The translations under genes and the position numbers were made by a program. Positions 1 through 10,420 of a stretch of 64,000 bases of DNA are shown here, piece after piece. This DNA is from Dipodascopsis uninucleata var. uninucleata. Its lineage: Eukaryota > Ascomycota > Lipomycetes > Lipomycetales > Lipomycetaceae. Under the pieces are notes generated by a model, which was not told the origin of the DNA, did not search any database, and saw only the letters and a program-made list of their open reading frames with translations. Each line of letters starts with the position of its first letter. Positions within the stretch are counted from its first letter, which is position 1. The stretch is taken from assembly GCA_030568195.1 (NCBI GenBank), contig JAJLTO010000001.1, forward strand, positions 992,001 through 1,056,000, in the 5' to 3' direction.

Positions 1-575
1 ATTCTTGCATATAATGGTAGTACTCAAATGTGATTTAAATTATATTTTTATAGAAAAATTTCAGCATGATATGAATTTGAGAGGGTATTACTAGATTTGG
101 TGTAATATTAAAGCATTGGAGTCTGGTTTGGTTATTGTTCAGAACAATTATGTACTATATAGTTAAAAAATCTCACAGTATTTTGGATATTAGAAATATA
201 TTATTGAATTATACAATAGAGCCATAATTTACAGGAATTATACTGTTGAAGATAGCCGTCGGTTTTAAACGTCAGATTCCTTTGAGTTACATATTCAGAG
301 CAGAACATGGAAGTAATCAACTATTGCGATTTATTTTAAGATACGCTGCCCTTTCATCGTGCTTTAATTTTTATCTTATGATAAGTATCATAAACTACTA
401 CTACAGTCCATGCTGGAGAATTCAGTTTAATCGATTGTAGATGCAGTCTTGACATAAACCTATTAAGCCGCACTATACTAATACAAAATGCTGCAGCTGC
501 TGATTCATCGTTCGTTCGAGTTATTCGGCTTGCGACTTCTTGAATTTAATTTAATAACCCAGCGCGTATGATAAA
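1..575. other. Left-edge region without a supported gene
   Basis: This stretch is AT-rich and stop-rich in all frames. The only open stretch of note (246-440, plus strand) starts at a non-ATG codon, is rich in bases typical of noncoding DNA here and resembles no family I know. The last 100 bases should hold the BET4 promoter and 5' leader. I see no RNA gene or repeat. Confidence 0.5.
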
Positions 576-1760
576 ATGGTAATATAACTTTCAAGAGATA
601 ATATACTGGAATTAAAAATAAGCTGATTTTTTATCATCAAGCATAATATCAAAAGAGTCAAGAATAGCGAGGAAGCGAGGCAGGCGCGACTACGACGAGA
701 AGCAGTCAAGATAGTAGAATATCGAGCATTAGTCGACAAAGTTCTCACTCTGGTAAGAATGAAATATAATCTTGGACTATTACATTATAAGCTTGTAGTA
801 TTTGAAGGAATATCAAAAGAACTGACTCATGATAGCGTAAAAATGGAGAATACAACAATGAAGCATTAAATGCTACCACTACGCTACTCAAGCAGAACCC
901 GGAGTACTACTCAATATGGAACTACAGAAGGGAGATTTTTAACGACGGACTCTTCAAGAACACTAATGATGATGAAAGTAAACAGAAGTTAATTGATGAA
1001 GAACTTTCATTCTTATTTGGTCGATTACGAGAGTATCCAAAGTGTTATTGGATTTGGAATCACCGCAAATGGTGTTTTGAAGTTTCGTCCAAGCCAAACT
1101 GGGTCCAAGAATTAGGACTAGTAACAAAAATGCTGGAATACGATGCTAGAAACTGTAAGTATAAATAATATCTCATCTGATTAAGCTGTGTTCTAAGTAT
1201 GAACAATTTTTTTAGATCATGGATGGCATTACCGTCGATATGTTGTTGAGATGATGGAGTCTGAAACAGGAAAATCAATGACGAAGAGTGAATTTGATTA
1301 CACAACATCTAAGATCAATTCAAACTTCTCGAATTTTTCAGCCTGGCATAACAGAACCAAACTTATACCGAGGATGATAGCTGAAGATCCATCATTAAGT
1401 AGTCGAGAACTTCTTAAAAGCGAGGTTGCTCTGATTACTCAGGCTATCTATACTGATCCAGATGATCAAAGCGTCTGGCTCTACCATCGCTGGTTATTGA
1501 CCTCACCCGATATTGTTCCCGATTTCACAAAGGACGAAAAGGAGACTCTGATCAGGAATGAAATTAAATCTATTTTACAGCTTTATGAAGTTGAACCTGA
1601 TAGCAAGTGGTGCCTTCAGTCACTTGTTTTTTATGAAACCTATCTTTCATCTCTTACAAATCAAACAGTCGATGTGTCTGTCAAAGACTATATTGAAAAA
1701 CTTAAAGCGATCGACCCTATGAGAACGATTAGATACAATGATTTAGAACTATCTTTGTAA
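576..1760 (+). CDS. BET4: Geranylgeranyl transferase type II alpha subunit (Rab prenyltransferase)
   Basis: This gene encodes the alpha subunit of Rab geranylgeranyltransferase, which with the beta subunit and Rab escort protein attaches geranylgeranyl groups to Rab GTPases in the cytosol. I read four exons: 576-578, 642-752, 836-1154 and 1216-1760, giving 325 residues, close to yeast Bet4. The join keeps the family N-terminus (M-H-x-x-K-R-V-K, as in mammalian RabGGTA) and the five PFTA helix-pair repeats with their W-x-x-R signatures: NYRREIF, WNHRKWCF, GWHYRRYV, AWHNRTKL and WLYHRWLL. The first exon is only the ATG codon, followed at once by an intron donor (gtaata). Acceptors atcaag, gatag and tttag keep the frame. 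Family assignment is firm; the one-codon exon is inferred from the conserved N-terminus. Confidence 0.88.
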
Positions 1761-1964
1761 CGTGAATGCTTTACTTGGTTGGACGATTTTTAATCCGTTA
1801 CTATAATATGGCATCGCTTGAAATTCTAATAAATATCATAAACAAAATCTCGCATTTCAACTAACAAACAAACCCATACATGTTATGATATAACCAAAAA
1901 AAACAACTCTTAATCAAAAGACTATGACGAAATTAACAATTCATCGCTGAAACAAAACAATATC

Positions 1965-3545
1965 CTACTTCCTATGAATTCTCATTTCATGTTCAGAAAC
2001 TCCATCATATTCGATATGACCATCATCAGGGCTATTTTTAACACTGAGCTGTCTTTCAAGTTCCACAATCTCATTTTTGTTATCAACAATAGGCCGCCTG
2101 TGAAAATTCCACTCGTTAGGCTTCATAAAGAAGCCTGTACTGAAAAGTTCGTCCATATGTTCAAGAGCTACACCAGAAGTTTCTCTTACAACAAAGAAGA
2201 CAAACACAGCAATGCTGCCATTAAAAATCGCGAACATAAGGAAAGTACGCCATCCTATATTAGCAATAGCAATTGGAATAACCTTTGAGATCATGAAATT
2301 GAAACCCCATTGAGTTGCTAAGCCAAGTGCAACACAGTATTCTCGAATCCTGTTTGGATAAATCTCCGAAACTAATGTGAAAGGAACTGGTCCCCAAGAA
2401 CTAGCATATACAACACAATAAACATATACTAGAACAATCATAGCATATGAAGGTGGTGATGGGGAAGTTGCGTCTGCAGCTGGGGGAAACTTTGCAAGAA
2501 CAATACCGATGACAAGCATAATAGATGACATAAGACTGGCACCAACAAACAATGACAAACGTCTTCCTGCACGCTCTGCAAGAAATAGCAGAAAAAGCAT
2601 GGAAAAAACAGTCTTAACAACGCCGTATACACCAGTTGCAAATAACGAAGATGACGTTCCAGTTAAACCAAACGTGTTAAAAAGTAAAGGAGCGTAGTAA
2701 GTTAATGCATTAGTTCCTGTGAGTTGTTGTGCAACCATTACTAAGAATCCGATAAGAACACGCTTTCTGTATGCTTTACCGAACATTTCCTTCCAAGTAA
2801 CACCTTCAGCAATCGCAAACTCCTCTTCAATGGACCTTATAATATCAGTGTACTCTTGTTGTAAAACAGGATCATCTTCATCAAGCATTCTGATATAAGC
2901 AAGATTCTTAAGAGCTTGTTCTCGACGACCGACCTTAGCCAGCCAACGTGGAGATTCTGGCAAAAGTACAGCACCTAGAAACAATAAGGTTCCCGGAACT
3001 AACTGAAGTGCGACAGGAACTCTCCATTGATTATGCCCTTCGGGCGATAAACCCTGTTCACAGCCATAATCGATCCAATATGACACCATAATACCAAAGA
3101 AAATCGAAAATCCATACAAAGTACCAAGTTTTCCTCGAATTTCGCGAGGTGCTGTTTCTGACAAATATGTTGGAGCAAGCATAGAAGCAGCACCGACACC
3201 GAGACCACTTACTACTCGGCCAGCATATAGGAGGTTGAGACTGTGAGTAGTAACTGTCTGAAGAATAGCACCAATAATAAAGACGAAAGAGGCGATGGCC
3301 ATACCCCATTTTCGACCCCATTTAGATGTCATACCCGCCATAATCAATGTTCCGAAGAAACAACCAGCCTGTAATGTAGCAACAATGTTTCCTTTGATGT
3401 TGGCAGCATTTCCGTTCAACATTCCGAAGTCTCTTTGAAACGAGTCAATTGCGACAGCGGATCCAATGAAACCCGTGTCATAACCAAAGAGAAGTCCACC
3501 AACGCAAGCCGTTATGGCTGTGAAATAAATTCTGTAATTAACCAT
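1965..3545 (-). CDS. MFS sugar or sugar-acid transporter (quinate/galacturonate-like)
   Basis: A 526-residue intronless membrane protein of the sugar porter family of the major facilitator superfamily, expected in the plasma membrane as a proton symporter. Visible family signatures are GGLLFGYDTG in helix 1, GRKWG in loop 2-3, GRVVSGLGVG in helix 4, PESPRWL after helix 6, QQLTGTN in helix 7 and AGRR in loop 8-9. About twelve hydrophobic segments can be counted. The C-terminal signature is RETSGVALEHMDELF rather than the classical PETKG form. That feature, with the helix 5 and 6 text, is closer in my memory to fungal quinate and galacturonate carriers than to hexose carriers. The substrate is therefore inferred. 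It lies convergent to BET4 (204 bases apart). Confidence 0.8.
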   Translation of the reverse strand: MVNYRIYFTAITACVGGLLFGYDTGFIGSAVAIDSFQRDFGMLNGNAANIKGNIVATLQAGCFFGTLIMAGMTSKWGRKWGMAIASFVFIIGAILQTVTTHSLNLLYAGRVVSGLGVGAASMLAPTYLSETAPREIRGKLGTLYGFSIFFGIMVSYWIDYGCEQGLSPEGHNQWRVPVALQLVPGTLLFLGAVLLPESPRWLAKVGRREQALKNLAYIRMLDEDDPVLQQEYTDIIRSIEEEFAIAEGVTWKEMFGKAYRKRVLIGFLVMVAQQLTGTNALTYYAPLLFNTFGLTGTSSSLFATGVYGVVKTVFSMLFLLFLAERAGRRLSLFVGASLMSSIMLVIGIVLAKFPPAADATSPSPPSYAMIVLVYVYCVVYASSWGPVPFTLVSEIYPNRIREYCVALGLATQWGFNFMISKVIPIAIANIGWRTFLMFAIFNGSIAVFVFFVVRETSGVALEHMDELFSTGFFMKPNEWNFHRRPIVDNKNEIVELERQLSVKNSPDDGHIEYDGVSEHEMRIHRK

Positions 3546-4844
3546 ACTCGAACTGAGATTTGCTGTACAATTTTATATTTTCTCCGTGACTATTCGTATG
3601 TTTTTCGCTTTTTTCGTCAACGTCACTTGATACAATGCAAATAAAACTATTAAAACGCCTAATAATAGTATAATACAAAATTGTAACTTGGATCAAGATA
3701 AATCCTGTCTAATGAAAGAACACAATTGACGATGGCTATCTTGGTCGTTTTATAGTATTCTGGAGTAATCCAGATTTTGTCAGCCAAAGTAGGCATCTGA
3801 CGGAGTAACATGAGGGCGCTCACCTGGTAACTGCTTACCCCATACTTGCTAAAATACTAGCTGCATTTGATTCAAACTATAACTTTTTACTGGGAAGTTT
3901 TTCGAAACACGGATGTTGAAGCGGCCTAATTTGAAGTTCCATAGCCGTTAATATCGCCCCCCATACATACCATGAATGCCGTTATACGGCTATTGACATA
4001 TGAGAGGCTAAACTATGTGTAGGTAGTCACTCTTTTATTTCTAGCGCTAAGCGCTTATAGCTCTTTATTGGTGACGTGGAAAGAACCGGGTGGCCCCACA
4101 TTTCTGCTCCGAAATGTTATGTGCCAATACCTGACGAACCAATATGGATGTAGATTTATTACTATCTTCTTTCCTAAATGGGTATGCTGCACTTGATTTT
4201 ACAAGTTACCGAAGCAAATTCTCTATAGGTCTTTTTGCATGATATAATAATGTGGCAATGTGGGCTATAGAACATCTACGTGGATATAATTGCGCCTCTG
4301 TACGATCATGAAGAGCTAAAATAAAAATGGAATAGTGTATATGCGAAAGTAGCGGAGCTACTCTTGTATTAAGATCTGGTTTGTGAAACTTTAATTTGCC
4401 ACTATACTTTACCCCACATCAAGCTGGGAGTTCAATAGCCGCTATCTTTCGGATATTCAATCAGAAGCAATTGTAATCAGCACTTGAGATCAAAATAAAG
4501 GACAGAGATTAAAAATGGCTTTTTCGGTAGCAGTGATTCCAACAGCATCGCTCATTACACTTTAATTTCCTCCATGTTTGCACGCACATCTTTTTTTTAT
4601 TACCGTCAATCATCTGACATGTTAAAGTGGTGAAGATATGAATGTCGCAACGTATCACTTACTACTCCAAATGTATTTTTAGTTTCTTGAGCTTAGAAAT
4701 GACCCTCACAATTCTACATCATTAACATACGTCAAGGCAGCTGACTATCGTTATTGTAAAACTATTTTGCTCTTGGATTTATAAAAATAAACAGAAATGT
4801 CTATCTATTTACCGCCCTTTCACAGTCTCTTAATTTACTCAATA
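3546..4844. other. Gene-free region between transporter and hydroxyacid dehydrogenase genes
   Basis: No coding frame is supported over these 1.3 kb. The part next to 3545 should be the promoter of the minus-strand transporter. A perfect 5-base inverted repeat, GCCGT-TAT-ACGGC, sits at 3978-3990; CCG...CGG arrangements of this kind are bound by many Zn2Cys6 regulators, but no specific factor can be named. The segment near 4844 holds the 3' end of the dehydrogenase transcript. Confidence 0.4.
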
Positions 4845-6300
4845 CTAGTAACCCTTCACATCATCGACCTCGTTAACGTACTTTGCTGTAGTCTGCAGTT
4901 GTCGAATATTTTCCATAGTGATGTTGGTCACACGTCCGTCGCAACGATTAGAATGTCCACTAATGTGAGGTGATATCAAAACGTTTGGTGTAGTCCAAAG
5001 TGGGTGGTCCGAAGGCAGTGGTTCAGGGTCAGTGACATCTAGAGCGGCACCAGCAATGTGACCACTGGTGCACGCCTCGATTAACGCATTCGTGTCAATT
5101 GTAGGTCCCCGGCCAACATTAATGATGTATACACCCTTGAGCAACTTCAAAGCATCTGCATTAATGAGTTTAGTAGTAGCTGGTGTAAGTGGTAAAGTGA
5201 CCACAAGGACGTCTAAACCAAAACTGAGAAACTTCTCAAACTGATCAGAACCTCCAAACCACTCGTCTGGCAAGCTTCCGTCTGGATCTCCAGCTCCAGG
5301 AACGGCTACCTCCACACGGGGTCGGCGGGTAACCGGAGAGTTAGTGTGGACAACAACTTTCATTCCGAGCGCCTTGGCAACTCGTGCAGTCTGACGGCCA
5401 ATACCACCATATCCCAAAATTCCACTACATAATTATATTAGTCAATCATCTGCGATCAGGCGACATGTCATCAGACTCAATATGCTTCACAGGTATACTT
5501 ACATAGTACGACCATATGTGTCACTAAGGGGTGTAGAAAGCTCAGGGCTGGAACCCCACTTTTTCATTGCCTGCCATCTAAAAGTATCGTTAGCCGGCTA
5601 CTATACCTTAGTAATATATGATTTGATGATCTGTCAATATAAAAAAACTTTCCCCCCACAATCCAGGCATTGTAAGGGTCTTATCTCCACAAATTGCTCC
5701 GCTCTTCCACCAAGAGAAATTATAGCCGTTGAAAAGCATTTGCCGTTGGCACGAAGCCATTTTACCCTACACATCGGTATAAAAACAAAGAGAAGCTCAT
5801 GACCTACTCGTATGTATCCTTGAGATGTCTGAAATGAGCCAGCATCACTAAAATAACCCATTCGCTAATCTGCGGTCTGCAAAAGAATAAAACTTATCAG
5901 AATGGGACCAAACTAACACGTAAAATTTACATTCAGAAACTAATGATTCAATATCTTACCCGTGCGTTCCACTAGCAGTTGAAAAAAGTACTCCCTTTGC
6001 TTTCCCCAGCTTATAAAAAGGATCAGCAACAAGTGCGTTGCTTCCAGCGGCAAACAGCTGCACGTACTTGAGATTTGGAACGGCGTCAATTGATGGCGGT
6101 AGAGTTCTACCGGTTACAAGGACAGTAGTTTTGGCCCATTCATCGGCCGTAATCTCTCTAGCTGCAGAAACGTCACCAAACAGTCCCTTTCCCGGGACGA
6201 CGGTAACTGACTTCACTGATGGAATCTCGTACATTTTTTCGTACGCGGCTGGATTAAATCCCTCAGGATTAATCACAATTACGTGGTCCTCGTTTGTCAT
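4845..6300 (-). CDS. D-isomer-specific 2-hydroxyacid dehydrogenase (NAD-dependent)
   Basis: A cytosolic oxidoreductase that interconverts 2-hydroxy acids and 2-keto acids; the exact substrate (glyoxylate, hydroxypyruvate or another keto acid) cannot be told. Four exons on the minus strand join in frame: 6300-5960, 5876-5808, 5577-5503 and 5424-4845, 354 residues. The joins restore the family text ASGTHGPQISEWV and the Rossmann motif GILGYGGIGRQ. The catalytic set is visible: Arg in NVGRGPTID, Glu in DVTDPEPLP and His in SPHISGHS. The last intron has a good branch site (TTGACTAAT). I chose the ATG at 6300 because the frame upstream has no other ATG. It is co-oriented with the flanking transporter and reductase genes. 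The family is firm, the substrate unknown. Confidence 0.85.
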
Positions 6301-6708
6301 AGCTGCTGTATATTTAATAATCTTATATAGGTAAGGATTAAAGTAGCAATCCAATATATGTAAGAGCTATAGGGAATTTAGTATAATAGCTATTATATAA
6401 CAAAGGAAATGAACCTATTTAAATAGTGATGTATCCCACACAGAGCGTTTGATTTCATGGAGAAATACTAGGAAATCCCACACAATTTCCCGCTTCATTT
6501 TCCCAACGTGGAAATTCATCAACTTTTTCATACTCTAACCTCCGCTTCTCAGCGGTACAGCGTTATGGAAACTTACAAAAGCACTCTGTAACTCAGTCTA
6601 CGGTACCCTTATTTGCGGTAAATACCATTCAAATAGAGATCCGAAATATTTATAATTCTCTTAAATGGATACAGAATAGAGACTATACAGGATACAAGAC
6701 AGCATTCT
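6301..6708. other. Promoter of the hydroxyacid dehydrogenase gene
   Basis: These 408 bases contain no coding frame. They should hold the promoter of the dehydrogenase gene ending at 6300 and, at the right, the 3' end of the reductase transcript. Nothing distinctive was seen. Confidence 0.4.
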
Positions 6709-7837
6709 TCAGAATTCATCGATCTTGATGACAAGTTTACCGTGGTAACTGCGCTCTTTCAACTTAGCAATCGCATCTTGGTACTTATCCCAGTTGTACA
6801 CGCTATCCACAACTATCTTGATCTGCCCTTGTTTGTAAAGCGACATACACAACTCAAGAGACTCTATGCTAGGCTGCACAGTCTCCAGCTTGTATCGCGG
6901 ACCTACAATGGCACCCATAAGTGATTTTCGTATACTACCAGAGTCAAGGTATGGTAGTGGAATCTGACCATCTTTGCCATCTCCAACAGTAGTAATGAAA
7001 ATACCGCTTTTGGTAGATAGTAGCTCTTTGATGCGGGGTAGCACTTTGGATTCTGTTCCAACTGTATCAATAATAGCATCATATGCGGGCAATGTAGTAT
7101 TACCTGCACTCAGAAGTAAGGGAACAATATCTTCACTTTCCTTATAGTCAAGAGTGACATCTGCTCCTACGTAGCGCACTAGGTTCTCGCTGTCTGGTGA
7201 GCAAGTCGCCACGATTCGTTTGACCTGATAGAACTTGAGAAGCTGAATCAGAAATAGCCCTACGGAACTAGCTCCACCAAGAACGCACACACACGACTCC
7301 GAGTTGAGATTCAAGTTCTTTATGCATTGATGAGCCAATGTAAAACTGAGAGGAAAAGCCGCTGCCTCAATCGTTGGCATTAGATCCGATTCTCTGATTA
7401 TGCTGTCGCGCGACGGATCAACAAGTATATGTGATGCTAAAGTTCCCGCGCCGAACTAAATTCAGTTAGCTTCCAGATACTAATAAAATAACTGTAACTC
7501 ATTTAGATCCGATATGCCAGAGGCAACTTACAGGATGGAAGAACAGGCCGCATACAGTCTCACCCACGTTCCATTGCGAAGCTTGCGCTTCACCCGCAGC
7601 TTCCACAATACCCGCATATTCTCGACCAAATCCTTTTTCGCCAGGCTTTGCCCACAGTGCGGATGTATGTAATATAGCCATGTCCACAGAGCTAAGAGTA
7701 CTAGCCACTACTCGGATAAGAATCAAGTTTTTAGCGATCGGTAGTGGGATTGAATCGTAAGTCCAATGCGGATCTGAGCCAGGGTATGTGAACGTCAATG
7801 ACCGTGTGGCCACTCGTCTCTGATCAGGAGCAAGCAT
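6709..7837 (-). CDS. Zinc-free medium-chain dehydrogenase/reductase (quinone oxidoreductase-like)
   Basis: A 350-residue NADPH-type reductase of the MDR superfamily (quinone oxidoreductase, reticulon-4-interacting or enoyl reductase-like subgroup). Two minus-strand exons, 7837-7532 and 7455-6709, join in phase 0 and restore the segment GLFFHP-FGAGTLASHILVD. The intron (7456-7531) has donor GTAAGT and branch site GCTAAC. The N-terminal GroES-like domain includes GREYAGIVEAAG. The nucleotide-binding motif is VLGGASSVGLFLIQL (a GxxSxG-type variant). The structural zinc cysteines of true alcohol dehydrogenases are not seen. The substrate is unknown. It is co-oriented with the hydroxyacid dehydrogenase and the sugar-type transporter, which suggests but does not prove a shared pathway. 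Confidence 0.82.
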
Positions 7838-8220
7838 ACTGATTTGAATAGAACTTGCAGTGTATAAAAAAGGGCCGCTAGAACTTATCTATTCGCAGAC
7901 TACCGGTATATTTAAATAATTTCTGAACCAGATATCTAAAGCTTTCGGAAGTATCGCAATTTGTTGTTTATCCATCAAAAACCGAAAGGTTGATTTTAAA
8001 ATTTGGGAGTTCACCGACTTCTTCCATACATATTACGATAATGCGTGGTTAGTTGGGATAACTACAAGCACGGTGCTCCTAACTCTCCAAGATAGAGAAA
8101 AATTATTCTAATAATACTAATTATCAAAAAGAAAATATTGCATAAAGTATTATTTAATATTCTAAATTATTCGGATCTATGAGTACAAAGAATTTTACAA
8201 ACCACAAGACACAACAGCAA
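7838..8220. other. Promoter of the reductase gene and 3' region of the permease gene
   Basis: These 383 bases separate two minus-strand genes. They are AT-rich (especially 8100-8180) and hold no coding frame. I see no clear regulatory motif. Confidence 0.4.
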
Positions 8221-9885
8221 TCAGTTCTTAATTGGCTCAGAATCTACACCAACCATCTTCTCCTCACCAGAGAGACCATCAATCTCAAGGACATCAGACG
8301 TGTAGTCAGAGGCAAAAACATCACCTGAAATTCCTTCCTCTAAAAGAGTCTTTGATTCAGGGAACAGTTTACTAAGTCCAACATAGACAACAATTGTGAC
8401 GTAAAAACCATAGAGATAGTTGATATCCCAGACATGAATAATCCCTGCGCTCACATGAACAGTGTCAGGACTGACACTATATGCAAGACCTGGGATGTTG
8501 GGAGTGACTGAAATGAGAAAAGCAATAACAGCCCTCCAGTTGAATCCATGCCAGTATCTGTAGCGACCATGTGGGTCGTACAGGCCTGGAACATCGATTT
8601 TCTTTCTCTTGACAATCCAGAAGTCGGAGGCCAAGATACCGGCGATAGGAGCAAGGAAAATGGCCAATCCAGACATGAAAGTAAGCAACTGTGAAGCTGA
8701 GTTTTCTATTTTCCATGGCTGCATAACCCATCCACCAATGATAGTGATAATAATAGCTCCTCTGCGAATATTAATGTATTTGGGGAAGAGAGAAGTCAAA
8801 TCATTGGCTGCAGTAATTACGTTGGCAGACAAATTAGTACCGATCTGACCCAAGACCCAAGAGAAACCGACAAAGAATGCAGCAGCACGACCCTTTGGTC
8901 CTTCCCACTTCGAAGCAAGAGTCGTAGGATCCCAAATATATTCGTCATATACAACTTTGCTAGCAGAAGTAGCGATAATGGCCATGATGGCAAGGAAAGT
9001 GCTGATAACAGGAAGGAAGAGAGCCTGCCAGTACTGACCCTTACTTCCATGCATATAACGAGTGAAATCAGGGATGTTAGTAGCCATTGTTGCCCAGCCA
9101 CCAGTATTCGACATCATGCAAGACAAAATAAGCCAGTTTCGAGTGCTACCATGGACAGTTGGCTCCTGCTTCCAGATATCACCAGATGATGACGCGAGGT
9201 GGCACATGCCAGCAGCAACGCCAATAGCACTAGCAGTAACAACAACAGCCTTAAACACAAAGAACCATCTGAGCTTGTGTGGAGGAATGAGAAGAACTGG
9301 TAACTGAATTGTCCAAAACAAGAAATGGGAAAGAAGCTGCTGTGACGAAACACCAATTGATTCTGGTATATGATTTGGTATTCTGAGATAAGAAGGCCAG
9401 ATTGCAGCAATGCAGTTGGTCAGGGCAAACGAACCAGAATAAGTCTGGATAGAATGCCAGAAAAGTGCTGTAACCATACGAACAATAACAGCAAACTTAG
9501 CAAATACGAAACCGAAGCCAGAGCGAGCAGCAACTGGATAAGGAACGTGGAGGGCTGCACCGATAGCACCATTGAAAACAAGAGGAACAGCGACAATAAT
9601 CATACCAAGACAAGTACACAGAATAGCTTCTCTCCACGTCAAACCAACAGCAATAATGGAAGATGGACCTTCCCATCCCTGCATATTAAGAGCATCTGAG
9701 AACCAGAAACCAAGAATGGTCCATGAAGTCCATGTTCGACGCTCAGGAGGAGTAACATCATTATCCTTATTGGTCCATACTTCCTCTGGTGCAAAGGACG
9801 CCTTCTCCTTTGGAAGAACCCATGCTGATTTTGAGGTGGCCTTAGCCTTTATGTTGCCAACGATTCTCTGGCGAATGTCTGACAT
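8221..9885 (-). CDS. NCS1-family permease (uracil/allantoin/uridine type)
   Basis: A 554-residue plasma-membrane carrier of the nucleobase-cation-symport-1 family, most like the Fur4/Dal4/Fui1/Thi10 group that brings in uracil, allantoin, uridine or thiamine with protons. Family text includes WFSDALNMQGWEGPSS in helix 1, GAIGAALHVPYPVAARSGFG in helices 2-3 and NIPDFTRYMHG near helix 6, followed by ANDLTSLFPKYINIRRGA. About twelve hydrophobic segments are present, with a cytosolic N-terminus of about 55 residues and an acidic C-tail. The gene is intronless and starts at an ATG with no alternative nearby. It lies upstream of an amidase and an isochorismatase-like hydrolase gene, which favours a nitrogenous substrate such as a ureide or pyrimidine. 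The exact ligand is inference. Confidence 0.85.
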   Translation of the reverse strand: MSDIRQRIVGNIKAKATSKSAWVLPKEKASFAPEEVWTNKDNDVTPPERRTWTSWTILGFWFSDALNMQGWEGPSSIIAVGLTWREAILCTCLGMIIVAVPLVFNGAIGAALHVPYPVAARSGFGFVFAKFAVIVRMVTALFWHSIQTYSGSFALTNCIAAIWPSYLRIPNHIPESIGVSSQQLLSHFLFWTIQLPVLLIPPHKLRWFFVFKAVVVTASAIGVAAGMCHLASSSGDIWKQEPTVHGSTRNWLILSCMMSNTGGWATMATNIPDFTRYMHGSKGQYWQALFLPVISTFLAIMAIIATSASKVVYDEYIWDPTTLASKWEGPKGRAAAFFVGFSWVLGQIGTNLSANVITAANDLTSLFPKYINIRRGAIIITIIGGWVMQPWKIENSASQLLTFMSGLAIFLAPIAGILASDFWIVKRKKIDVPGLYDPHGRYRYWHGFNWRAVIAFLISVTPNIPGLAYSVSPDTVHVSAGIIHVWDINYLYGFYVTIVVYVGLSKLFPESKTLLEEGISGDVFASDYTSDVLEIDGLSGEEKMVGVDSEPIKN

Positions 9886-10105
9886 TGTAGCAGATACTAG
9901 AATACGATTAATTTACAATCGCAAGGTGACAAGATATTAGACTATTGGCACTCTTATACAGTAATACTATAGCCGCTGTGTGTAGAACTACAAACGGACC
10001 AAGAGAAGACTTGGAGGCCCTTTTATACCATCTAGACGATTGTTGTGACATAATTATAGGACCAAGCAATAGTTACAAGGTTGATAGGACACGATATGCC
10101 AAATT

Positions 10106-10221
10106 GATAAGAACAAACTCAGAATTCTTTCTTAATTAAAAGTAAGTGAAATCAGGAGAGTAATCAAACCGTAAAAACTAGTTATATGCTATCCGCTTTG
10201 ATAAGTAAAAAACAGTTTATC
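10106..10221. promoter_or_regulatory. GATA-type sites upstream of the permease gene
   Basis: GATAAG occurs at 10106-10111 and 10200-10205 on the plus strand and GATAA at 10217-10221 on the minus strand, 220 to 335 bases before the permease start. GATA factors (AreA, Gln3, Gat1) bind such clusters in promoters of nitrogen-catabolite-repressed genes. The core is short and common in AT-rich DNA, so this is suggestive only. Confidence 0.3.
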
Positions 10222-10271
10222 AAAATGTAGCGTCAAACACAGATGTAAAAGTTTAAGGATGCGGTATATAC

Positions 10272-10420
10272 TTGAGCAAGTTCGTATCTTAGTATCTCAG
10301 TTGATCTACAGAAAGCTCTTTCTTTGGTGGTTAGATCCATCTTTGGAGCAAATAATGCTGCAAAAATTGTCAAGACAAAATTCTTCACAGCAATAGGAAT
10401 CGATTCAACCACACAGTCCA
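10272..10420 (-). other. Possible orphan exon with consensus branch site (uncertain)
   Basis: Read on the minus strand, a consensus branch site (TACTAAC) followed 11 bases later by an acceptor (aatag) precedes an open stretch beginning DCVVESIPIAVK and containing MDLTTKERAFC; it ends at a possible donor (CAA|GTATAT). Just upstream (minus strand, from about 10555) is an ATG-led frame starting MDPINPKSG. I could not join the two in a convincing phase and recognise no family. It may be chance or the remains of a gene. Confidence 0.15.

Noticed and set aside
246-440. 64-codon open stretch on the plus strand
   Set aside because: It starts at a non-ATG codon, shows no domain and lies in AT-rich noncoding DNA.
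5634-5861. Separate 75-codon minus-strand gene inside the dehydrogenase locus
   Set aside because: Part of it overlaps the dehydrogenase second exon in another frame and the rest is intron; the spliced dehydrogenase explains the region.
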